This document shows positions 1 to 5,367 of a stretch of DNA of 5,367 nt, in pieces (position 1 is the stretch's first letter; each line of letters starts with the position of its first letter). The notes beneath the pieces were generated by a model. That model saw nothing but the letters and a program-made list of their open reading frames with translations. It did no database searches and was not told the DNA's origin. The position numbers and the translations under genes are program-made. Origin of the DNA: an uncultured Lachnospiraceae bacterium (lineage in GTDB: Bacteria; Bacillota; Clostridia; Lachnospirales; Lachnospiraceae). The stretch is from positions 1 to 5,367 of the forward strand of contig CAKRJM010000140.1 of NCBI GenBank assembly GCA_934351765.1, in the 5' to 3' direction.

Positions 1-25
1 TCCTTGCATTCCATCCGTTCCTATG

Positions 26-53
26 TTAAACTGTTCCTTGCGTATCATAAAAT
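26..53 (+). promoter_or_regulatory. Possible weak sigma-A promoter for the NSS transporter gene
   Basis: In the AT-rich leader before the transporter gene, TAAAAT at 48-53 matches the TATAAT -10 consensus at five of six positions. A poor -35-like TTAAAC lies at 26-31, with 16 bases between them. A competing reading is an extended -10, TGTTAAACT at 24-32, with TTGCAT at 4-9 spaced 17 bases upstream. Neither has a good -35 box, so this is only a candidate. The rest of bases 1-88 holds no gene I can support and no terminator-like hairpin. Confidence 0.25.
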
Positions 54-70
54 AATGAAGAAAAAAATGT

Positions 71-77
71 GAGAGGA
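71..77 (+). promoter_or_regulatory. Ribosome binding site of the NSS transporter gene
   Basis: GAGAGGA at 71-77 is complementary to the 3' end of 16S rRNA and lies 11 bases before the ATG at 89. The spacing is slightly long but acceptable. It supports that ATG as the start, since no other in-frame ATG nearby has a better site. Confidence 0.6.
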
Positions 78-88
78 ACAGATTTATT

Positions 89-1429
89 ATGGAAAAGCAT
101 CATCATCACAGAAGTACCTTTTCCGGCAAACTGGGCTTTGTGCTGTCGGCGGCAGGAGCCTCAGTAGGGCTGGGAAATATCTGGAGATTCCCGTATCTTG
201 CGGCCAAGTATGGAGGAGGGATCTTTTTACTGGTATATATCATTCTGGCACTGACCTTCGGATATACCATGATTGTAGCGGAGACGGCACTGGGACGTAT
301 GACGAGAAAAAGCCCGGTAGGGGCGTTTGCCAGATTCGGAAAGAATGGGTTTCTGTCCTTTGGCGGCTGGATCAATGCCATCATTCCGATCCTGATCGTA
401 CCCTACTATTCTGTGATCGGCGGCTGGGTGATCAAGTATCTGGCGGAGTATGTCCGCGGAAACGGCGCAGCGCTGGCCGCAGACGGCTATTTCGGCGCGT
501 TTATTTCCAATGGTGTATCTACAGAGATCTGTTTTGTGATCTTTGCACTTCTGACTGTGGGAATTATTTATGCCGGTGTGCGAAACGGCGTGGAGCGGGT
601 CTCCAAGTTTATGATGCCGGTGCTGGTGGTGTTATCGGTGATCATTGCTGTTTATTCCATTACAAGACCGGGGGCCCTGGAGGGTGTGAAGTATTTTCTG
701 GTGCCCAATGTAAAGAATTTCTCCTGGATGACCGTTGTGGCGGCCATGGGACAGATGTTTTATTCCTTATCCATCGCCATGGGGATCCTGGTGACCTTTG
801 GCTCTTATATGAAGGTGGAGGTGTTTGATACGGCGATTGCTGTCATGGCCGGACTCATGATCATTCCGGCGGTGTTTGCGTTTTCCAGCGGAGATCCCGA
901 TACCCTTCAGGCCGGACCGTCTCTGATGTTTATTACGATTCCCAAGGTGTTTGCCAGCATGGGACTGGGAACCGTGGTCGGAATTATGTTCTTTGTACTG
1001 GTGCTCTGCGCGGCGCTCACCAGCTCCATTGCCCTGACGGAAAGTGCAGTTTCCACATTTCAGGACGAGCTTCACTGGGGAAGAAAGAAGGCAACCGTAA
1101 TTGTCGGCGTGATCATGCTGGCACTGGGGACGCTGTCGTCCCTGGGCTATGGCCCCCTTGCCATGGTGAAGATCATCGGCATGCAGTTCCTGGATTTCTT
1201 TGATTTTCTGACGAACTCTGTGATGATGCCCATTGCGGCCATTGCCACCTGCCTGCTGGTATCCCGTGTGGTGGGAGTAAAGAAAATCGAAGAAGAGGTG
1301 ACCCTGGAGGGCGGAGCTTTTAAGCGGAAGAGGATTTTTAATTTCATGATCAAATATCTCTGTCCGATCTTTGCGGCAATCATTTTATTAAGCTCTGTGG
1401 CAAACGCATTTGGATGGATCTCCATGTAA
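89..1429 (+). CDS. Sodium-dependent transporter, NSS/SNF (SLC6-like) family
   Basis: This encodes an inner-membrane secondary transporter of the LeuT fold that imports a small organic solute, probably an amino acid, together with Na+. TM1 carries the family signature GLGNIWRFP at residues 27-35, followed by a GGG motif. The unwound part of TM6 reads FYSLSIAMG (224-232), and TM8 carries LTSSIA from 310. By analogy with LeuT the Na2-site residues look intact (Gly23, Val26, Ala308, Thr311, Ser312), and Asn30 matches a Na1 ligand. I count about 11 hydrophobic segments (roughly 17-38, 45-64, 84-112, 145-165, 170-190, 212-238, 245-267, 280-312, 333-352, 365-395, 418-442). Eleven segments fit the short bacterial branch typified by MhsT and Tyt1 rather than 12-helix LeuT, and 446 residues is normal for it. 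The N-terminus has four natural histidines (4-7), and Phe11 replaces the usual gate tryptophan. The substrate cannot be read from sequence. The gene is 17 bases upstream of prmA, with no terminator between. Confidence 0.95.
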   Translation: MEKHHHHRSTFSGKLGFVLSAAGASVGLGNIWRFPYLAAKYGGGIFLLVYIILALTFGYTMIVAETALGRMTRKSPVGAFARFGKNGFLSFGGWINAIIPILIVPYYSVIGGWVIKYLAEYVRGNGAALAADGYFGAFISNGVSTEICFVIFALLTVGIIYAGVRNGVERVSKFMMPVLVVLSVIIAVYSITRPGALEGVKYFLVPNVKNFSWMTVVAAMGQMFYSLSIAMGILVTFGSYMKVEVFDTAIAVMAGLMIIPAVFAFSSGDPDTLQAGPSLMFITIPKVFASMGLGTVVGIMFFVLVLCAALTSSIALTESAVSTFQDELHWGRKKATVIVGVIMLALGTLSSLGYGPLAMVKIIGMQFLDFFDFLTNSVMMPIAAIATCLLVSRVVGVKKIEEEVTLEGGAFKRKRIFNFMIKYLCPIFAAIILLSSVANAFGWISM

Positions 1430-1430
1430 C

Positions 1431-1440
1431 AGGAGGAAGG
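1431..1440 (+). promoter_or_regulatory. Ribosome binding site that sets the prmA start
   Basis: AGGAGGAAGG fills most of the 17-base gap after the transporter stop codon. It gives an AGGAGG core 10 bases, or a GAGGAAGG core 6 bases, before the ATG at 1447. An in-frame ATG at 1414 lies upstream of this site and inside the transporter gene, so this site argues for 1447 as the true start. Confidence 0.85.
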
Positions 1441-1446
1441 TTTACA

Positions 1447-2406
1447 ATGAAATGGAAAAAATATACCATTGAGACAACAACAGAAGCCATCGATCTGATC
1501 AGCAGTATGCTGGAGGAGCAGGGCGTGGAGGGCATCGAGATTCAGGACAATGTGCCGCTGACCGATGAGGATACCAAGGGAATGTTTATTGACATTCTTC
1601 CGGAGCTCCCGCCCGATGACGGAACCGCGTCGGTGTCCTTTTATCTGGAAATGGATGCGGACGAGGCGGCAATTCTGGCCGGAGTTCAGGAAGGACTTTC
1701 GGAGCTTCGCCTGTTCATCAATGTGGGTGAGGGAACCATTACCTGTGAAGAAACCGAGGACAAGGACTGGGTCAACAACTGGAAGCAGTATTTCCACCCC
1801 TTTACGGTCGATCAGATTCTGATCAAGCCCACCTGGGAGGAAGTCCCGGAGGAGCATAAGGATAAGCTGATGATCGAAATCGATCCCGGAACCGCATTCG
1901 GAACGGGCTCCCATGAGACGACCCAGCTTTGCATCCGCCAGATCCAGAAGTATCTGAAGCATGGCGACAGGGTACTGGATGTTGGAACCGGAAGCGGGAT
2001 CCTTGCCATTGCGGCACTGAAGCTGGGGGCAGGCAGTGCATTCGGAACAGATCTGGACGAGAATGCGATTACTGCGGCCAGAGAAAATGCTGAGGTGAAC
2101 AGGATCAGCGAAGCAGACTTTGGTCTGGTTCAGGGCAATATCATTGATGATGAGGAGATCCAGAAGGCAGCAGGGCTTGGCTGTTATGATATCGTGGTGG
2201 CGAATATTCTGGCGCCGGTCATCATCATGCTTCAGGGTGAGGCGGCACGGCATCTGAAGCCGGGCGGAATCTTTATCACCTCCGGAATCATCAATACCAA
2301 GGAGGAGGATGTAAAGGACGCCTTTGCGGCCAACAGTGACTGGGAGATTCTGGAGATCACGCATCAGAATGACTGGGTATCTGTTACAGCAAAAAAGAGA
2401 GGTTAG
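1447..2406 (+). CDS. prmA: Ribosomal protein L11 methyltransferase PrmA
   Basis: PrmA is a cytoplasmic S-adenosylmethionine-dependent enzyme that methylates amino groups of ribosomal protein L11. The N-terminal part (about residues 1-110) fits the L11-recognition domain. The family signature DPGTAFGTGSHET is at 146-158. The Rossmann methyltransferase motif I, VLDVGTGSG, is at 176-184, and Asp-Leu-Asp about 20 residues later fits the SAM ribose-binding acidic residue. NILAP at 253-257 is the motif IV catalytic-loop signature of this family. At 319 residues it is a little longer than the E. coli protein (about 293) but usual for Firmicutes. I chose the ATG at 1447 rather than the in-frame ATG at 1414 because a strong ribosome binding site lies between them and the protein then starts with the expected MKW.. 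beta strand. The stop is 2 bases before rsmE, so the two are almost certainly co-transcribed. Confidence 0.96.
   Translation: MKWKKYTIETTTEAIDLISSMLEEQGVEGIEIQDNVPLTDEDTKGMFIDILPELPPDDGTASVSFYLEMDADEAAILAGVQEGLSELRLFINVGEGTITCEETEDKDWVNNWKQYFHPFTVDQILIKPTWEEVPEEHKDKLMIEIDPGTAFGTGSHETTQLCIRQIQKYLKHGDRVLDVGTGSGILAIAALKLGAGSAFGTDLDENAITAARENAEVNRISEADFGLVQGNIIDDEEIQKAAGLGCYDIVVANILAPVIIMLQGEAARHLKPGGIFITSGIINTKEEDVKDAFAANSDWEILEITHQNDWVSVTAKKRG
2397..2402 (+). promoter_or_regulatory. Ribosome binding site of rsmE, inside the end of prmA
   Basis: GAGAGG at 2397-2402 sits within the last codons of prmA, 6 bases before the rsmE ATG at 2409. This arrangement favours translational coupling of the two genes. 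Confidence 0.7.
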
Positions 2407-2408
2407 CC

Positions 2409-3146
2409 ATGTATCTGTTTTTTGTGGATCATGATCAGATCGGTGAGAAGGAAGCACGGATCACCGGTTCTGATGTGAATCATATTAAAAATGTACTGCG
2501 GTTAAAGCAGGGGGATAAGCTCCGGATCAGTGACGGTGCATCGCTCTGCTATAACTGCCGCATCGAGGCGTTTTCCGAGGACGGTGTCCATGTGGAGCTG
2601 CTGGAAAAGGACGAGGACGGAACGGAGCTTCCGGCTCAGATCGTGCTGTTCCAGTGCCTGCCCAAGGGTGACAAGATGGAGCTGGTAGTGCAGAAAAATG
2701 TGGAGCTTGGAATCAGCCGGATCATTCCGGTGGCATCGAAGCGCTGCGTAGTGAAGCTGGATGCGAAAAAGGCGGAGGCCAAGGTACGCCGATGGAATGC
2801 CATTTCGGAAAGTGCGGCCAAGCAGTCCAAGCGGACGGTGATCCCGGAGGTGGCTCCGGTGATGACCTTTAAGGAAGCAGTGGATGCAGCGGCAGATTTT
2901 GACTGTAAGCTGTTCCCCTATGAGAATGCCGAAGGAATGGCTTATACAAAGCAGGTTCTCGCAGGCGTGAAGCCGGGAACCAGAACGGCCGTGTTCATCG
3001 GGCCGGAGGGCGGCTTTGAGGATGAGGAAGTGGCATATGCAAAGGAGCGGGGCTTCTGTCCCATTACGCTGGGACGGCGGATCCTGCGGACGGAAACGGC
3101 AGGCATGGCGCTTTTGGCGGCGCTGATGCTGCAGCTGGAAAAGTAG
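2409..3146 (+). CDS. rsmE: 16S rRNA (uracil1498-N3)-methyltransferase RsmE
   Basis: RsmE is a SPOUT-class (knotted) methyltransferase that uses S-adenosylmethionine to methylate N3 of U1498 in 16S rRNA of the small ribosomal subunit. The N-terminal PUA-like barrel (about 1-70) has the conserved His25 and VLR (29-31) followed by a GD turn. The catalytic domain carries KGDKMELVVQKNVELG (86-101) and SESAAKQSKR (133-142). It also has the SAM-binding knot: the GPEGGF loop at 198-203 and LGRRILRTETA at 221-231, both diagnostic for the family. The length of 245 residues is standard, and nothing looks truncated. The start ATG is 2 bases after the prmA stop and has a good ribosome binding site. The cysteine desulfurase gene begins 8 bases after its stop. 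The pairing prmA-rsmE is common in Firmicutes, where it often follows dnaJ; here the upstream neighbour is a transporter instead. Confidence 0.96.
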   Translation: MYLFFVDHDQIGEKEARITGSDVNHIKNVLRLKQGDKLRISDGASLCYNCRIEAFSEDGVHVELLEKDEDGTELPAQIVLFQCLPKGDKMELVVQKNVELGISRIIPVASKRCVVKLDAKKAEAKVRRWNAISESAAKQSKRTVIPEVAPVMTFKEAVDAAADFDCKLFPYENAEGMAYTKQVLAGVKPGTRTAVFIGPEGGFEDEEVAYAKERGFCPITLGRRILRTETAGMALLAALMLQLEK

Positions 3147-3152
3147 AGGAAG
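3145..3152 (+). promoter_or_regulatory. Ribosome binding site of the cysteine desulfurase, overlapping the rsmE stop
   Basis: AGAGGAAG at 3145-3152 overlaps the TAG stop of rsmE (3144-3146). The AGAGGA core is only 4 bases before the ATG at 3155, which is short. Reinitiation by ribosomes finishing rsmE may help this gene. Confidence 0.55.
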
Positions 3153-3154
3153 CT

Positions 3155-4309
3155 ATGGAAGCATATCTGGATAATTCGGCCACGACAGTGGCGCTCCCTG
3201 AGGTAAGGGATATTGTGGTAAAGACCATGATGGAGGACTATGGAAATCCGTCCTCTCTTCATAAAAAAGGCATGGAAGCCGAGCAGTATGTAAAGGCGGC
3301 GGCGGAGCGGATCGCAAGGACCCTGAAGGCAAAGCCTTCGGAGATCGTGTTTACCTCCGGCGGGACCGAGTCCAACAACATGGCCATCATCGGTGCAGCC
3401 AGGGCAAACCGGCGGGCAGGAAAGCATATTATTACATCGACCATCGAACATGCCTCCGTTTACAATGTATTTGGCTATCTGGAGGAAGAGGGATATCGTG
3501 TAAGCTATATCCCTGTGGATGAAAACGGTCATCTGAAAGAAAAGGAGCTGGAGGCAGCCATTGATGAGGAGACCACGCTGGTTTCGGTGATGTACGTCAA
3601 CAACGAGGTCGGATCGGTGAATCCCATCGAGGAGATCGGTGCGCTGATCAAACGGAAAAATCCGAAAACGATTTTTCATGTAGATGCGATCCAGGCATAC
3701 GGAAAATACCGGATCAATCCGAAAAAGGAGCATATCGATCTGCTTTCGGTGAGCAGTCACAAGATCCACGGCCCCAAGGGCGTCGGCTTTTTATATATCA
3801 AGGACGGAACGAAGATTGTTCCGGTTGTCTACGGCGGCGGCCAGCAGAAGGGCATGCGCTCCGGAACGCATAATGTTCCGGGAATTGCCGGGCTTGGTGT
3901 GGCAGCGGAGAAGATCTATGAGGATCATGAGGCGAAGATCGCCCGGATGTATGAGATTAAAAAGGAATTTGTGAAACTTGTGCAGGAGCTTCCGGAGACG
4001 AAGATCAATGGACTGACCGATGAGCAGAGCGCGCCCCATGTGGTGAGTGTGAGCTTTGCGGGAGTGAGAAGCGAGGTGCTTCTCCACGCCCTGGAGGAGC
4101 GGGGGATTTATGTGTCCTCCGGTTCGGCCTGCTCCTCCAACCACCCGGCGGTAAGCGGAACCCTCCGCGGAATCGGTGTGGAACGGGAGCTTCTGGATTC
4201 TACGCTGCGATTCAGCTTCAGCATATTTACCACAGAGGAGGAGATCCGGTACTGTGCGCAGATGCTTTCCGAGCTTCTGCCGGTACTGAGACGATACAGG
4301 AGGAAATAG
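3155..4309 (+). CDS. Cysteine desulfurase, group I NifS/IscS type, probable ThiI partner
   Basis: This is a pyridoxal-phosphate enzyme of fold type I that takes sulfur from L-cysteine, leaving alanine and an enzyme-bound persulfide that is passed to an acceptor. Visible landmarks are the N-terminal YLDNSATT motif, GGTESNN (69-75) in the phosphate-binding region, His99 in IEHASVYN that stacks on the cofactor, Asp177 and Gln180 in HVDAIQ, and the Schiff-base Lys203 in SSHKIHGPKG. The catalytic Cys326 is in SSGSACSS. The SSGSAC loop marks group I rather than the SufS-like group II. The length of 384 residues is close to IscS and NifS (about 380-405) and the enzyme looks complete. It lies 1 base before thiI and no iscU, iscR or other iron-sulfur assembly gene is visible. 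The best inference is therefore a dedicated sulfur donor for ThiI, like Bacillus subtilis NifZ, rather than a general iron-sulfur IscS. I leave the symbol blank because sequence alone does not separate these paralogues. Confidence 0.93.
   Translation: MEAYLDNSATTVALPEVRDIVVKTMMEDYGNPSSLHKKGMEAEQYVKAAAERIARTLKAKPSEIVFTSGGTESNNMAIIGAARANRRAGKHIITSTIEHASVYNVFGYLEEEGYRVSYIPVDENGHLKEKELEAAIDEETTLVSVMYVNNEVGSVNPIEEIGALIKRKNPKTIFHVDAIQAYGKYRINPKKEHIDLLSVSSHKIHGPKGVGFLYIKDGTKIVPVVYGGGQQKGMRSGTHNVPGIAGLGVAAEKIYEDHEAKIARMYEIKKEFVKLVQELPETKINGLTDEQSAPHVVSVSFAGVRSEVLLHALEERGIYVSSGSACSSNHPAVSGTLRGIGVERELLDSTLRFSFSIFTTEEEIRYCAQMLSELLPVLRRYRRK
4298..4303 (+). promoter_or_regulatory. Strong ribosome binding site of thiI, inside the end of the desulfurase gene
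   Basis: A perfect AGGAGG lies in the last codons of the desulfurase gene, 7 bases before the thiI ATG at 4311. It fixes the thiI start and suggests coupled translation. Confidence 0.85.
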
Positions 4310-4310
4310 C

Positions 4311-5367
4311 ATGTTTGCACATGACAATTTGTTTCATGCGTTCTTGATTAAATATGCGGAGATCGGGATTAAGGGAAAGAACCGGTATCTGTTCGAGGAT
4401 GCACTGTTAAAGCAGATCCGCTTTGCCCTGCGGGATACCGAAGGTGATTTTACCGTAAGAAAGGAAAACGGCCGTGTTTATGTGGAAGCAGGCGCTGCCT
4501 TTGATTTTGATGAGGTGGTGGAAAAGCTCCAGCATGTATTCGGAATCGCCGGGATCTGTCCTATGGTGCAGTTTGATGACAACGGCTTTGAGGATATCAG
4601 GGAACGTGTCATTGATTATATCAAAAAGGTCCATCCGGAAGGAAACTTCACCTTTAAGGTACAGACCAAGCGGGCCAACAAGAAGTTTCCTATGGAGTCC
4701 AATGAGGTCAATGCTGATCTGGGCGAGGCCATTCTGGACGCATTCCCGACCCTTTCCGTGGATGTCCATGAGCCTGATGTGTTTTTCTATGTGGAGCTTC
4801 GTGACCGGATCAATCTGTATTCCAGGATCATTCCCGGCCCCGGAGGCATGCCGGTGGGAACAGCCGGTAAGGCCATGCTTCTGTTATCCGGCGGAATTGA
4901 CAGCCCGGTGGCAGGCTGGATGGTGGCAAAGCGCGGCGTAAAGATCGACGCGGTTTATTTCCATGCGCCGCCCTATACCAGTGAGCGTGCAAAGCAGAAG
5001 GTGGTGGATCTGGCCAGGCTGGTTTCCCGCTATGCCGGTCCCATGGATCTTCATGTGATCAACTTCACGGATATCCAGCTTTATATTTACGATCAGTGCC
5101 CGCATGATGAGCTGACGATCATCATGCGCCGTTATATGATGCGGATCGCAGAGGCGATTGCCGAGGAGAACGGCTGTCTTGGCCTGATCACGGGAGAGAG
5201 CATCGGCCAGGTGGCCAGCCAGACGCTTCCCAGTCTTGCCTGTACCAACGAAGTATGTACGATGCCGGTATTCCGTCCGGTGATCGGTTTTGACAAGCAG
5301 GACATCGTGGAGATTGCCCAGAAGATCGATACCTTCGAGACCTCGATCCAGCCCGGTGAGGACTGCT
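4311..5367 (+). CDS. thiI: tRNA uracil 4-sulfurtransferase ThiI (partial, cut by window edge)
   Basis: ThiI adenylates U8 of tRNA with ATP and replaces its oxygen with sulfur from a cysteine desulfurase, giving 4-thiouridine, a near-UV sensor and tRNA-stability modification. In some bacteria it also works in thiamine thiazole synthesis. The frame is open from ATG 4311 to the window end, giving 352 complete codons and one extra base. The N-terminal ferredoxin-like region opens with LIKYAEIGIKGKNR. The THUMP domain (about 60-165) has the KRANKKFP motif (120-127). A GPGGMPVGTAGK linker precedes the PP-loop ATP-binding motif SGGIDS (193-198). GESIGQVASQT is at 295-305. The last codon is Cys352 in the GEDC motif, which aligns with the catalytic-domain cysteine of E. 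coli ThiI (Cys344). Firmicute ThiI proteins are usually about 390 residues and lack the C-terminal rhodanese domain, so perhaps 40 residues are missing here. Whether a rhodanese domain follows cannot be seen. Confidence 0.95.
   Translation, partial: MFAHDNLFHAFLIKYAEIGIKGKNRYLFEDALLKQIRFALRDTEGDFTVRKENGRVYVEAGAAFDFDEVVEKLQHVFGIAGICPMVQFDDNGFEDIRERVIDYIKKVHPEGNFTFKVQTKRANKKFPMESNEVNADLGEAILDAFPTLSVDVHEPDVFFYVELRDRINLYSRIIPGPGGMPVGTAGKAMLLLSGGIDSPVAGWMVAKRGVKIDAVYFHAPPYTSERAKQKVVDLARLVSRYAGPMDLHVINFTDIQLYIYDQCPHDELTIIMRRYMMRIAEAIAEENGCLGLITGESIGQVASQTLPSLACTNEVCTMPVFRPVIGFDKQDIVEIAQKIDTFETSIQPGEDC

Noticed and set aside
1..41. Short direct repeat TCCTTGC at 1-7 and 35-41, and GTTCCT at 17-22 and 33-38
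   Set aside because: Six- and seven-base repeats in a short leader are expected by chance, and there is no symmetry or known operator match.
55..72. A tiny open frame, Met-Lys-Lys-Lys-Met then stop, just before the transporter gene
   Set aside because: Its stop codon touches the transporter ribosome binding site, which recalls a leader peptide. It has no ribosome binding site of its own, and an A-rich tract makes such a frame by chance.
1430..1446. Possible terminator between the transporter and prmA
   Set aside because: The gap is only 17 bases, mostly ribosome binding site, with no inverted repeat or T tract.
1147..2457. A long open frame of 436 codons on the minus strand, across the transporter end and prmA
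   Set aside because: It lies entirely antisense to two well-recognised genes, has no family motif I recognise, and has a composition rich in Cys, His and Arg typical of a shadow frame.
2942..3769. A 275-codon open frame on the minus strand under rsmE and the desulfurase
   Set aside because: It is antisense to conserved coding sequence and its translation is cysteine- and arginine-rich with no recognisable domain.
4474..4941. A 155-codon plus-strand open frame in another frame inside thiI
   Set aside because: The overlapping frame encodes clear ThiI THUMP and PP-loop motifs. This one is rich in Trp, Ser and Pro with no recognisable domain, as expected for a frame-shifted shadow.

Overview
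This window reads as a chromosomal segment from a low-to-middle GC Gram-positive bacterium. It is most likely a member of the Clostridia, and perhaps Lachnospiraceae. That placement is an inference from three things: the strong AGGAGG-type ribosome binding sites, the tight packing of genes on one strand, and the gene order prmA - rsmE - cysteine desulfurase - thiI, which I associate with that group. No rRNA gene or marker here fixes the genus.

Layout: bases 1-88 are a short AT-rich leader with weak promoter-like boxes. Next comes a 446-residue sodium:neurotransmitter-symporter (NSS) family transporter (89-1429). After a 17-base gap with a strong ribosome binding site there follow four genes on the same strand, separated by 2, 8 and 1 bases: prmA (ribosomal protein L11 methyltransferase), rsmE (16S rRNA m3U1498 methyltransferase), a group I cysteine desulfurase of the NifS/IscS type, and thiI (tRNA 4-thiouridine synthase). 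thiI is cut by the right edge of the window after 352 codons.

How the genes fit together: prmA, rsmE and the desulfurase-thiI pair all modify parts of the translation apparatus. PrmA and RsmE use S-adenosylmethionine to methylate ribosomal protein L11 and 16S rRNA. The desulfurase very probably feeds persulfide sulfur to ThiI, which makes 4-thiouridine at position 8 of tRNA and may also serve thiamine thiazole synthesis. The NSS transporter has no obvious functional link to them, although the short gap and the lack of a terminator would allow read-through into prmA.

I found no RNA gene, CRISPR array, insertion sequence, long repeat or clear terminator, and no previously undescribed system. 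The window is essentially ordinary housekeeping sequence. The findings listed are modest: the sulfur-relay pair, the RNA/ribosome-modification operon, a few residue-level oddities in the transporter and ThiI, and start-site decisions.
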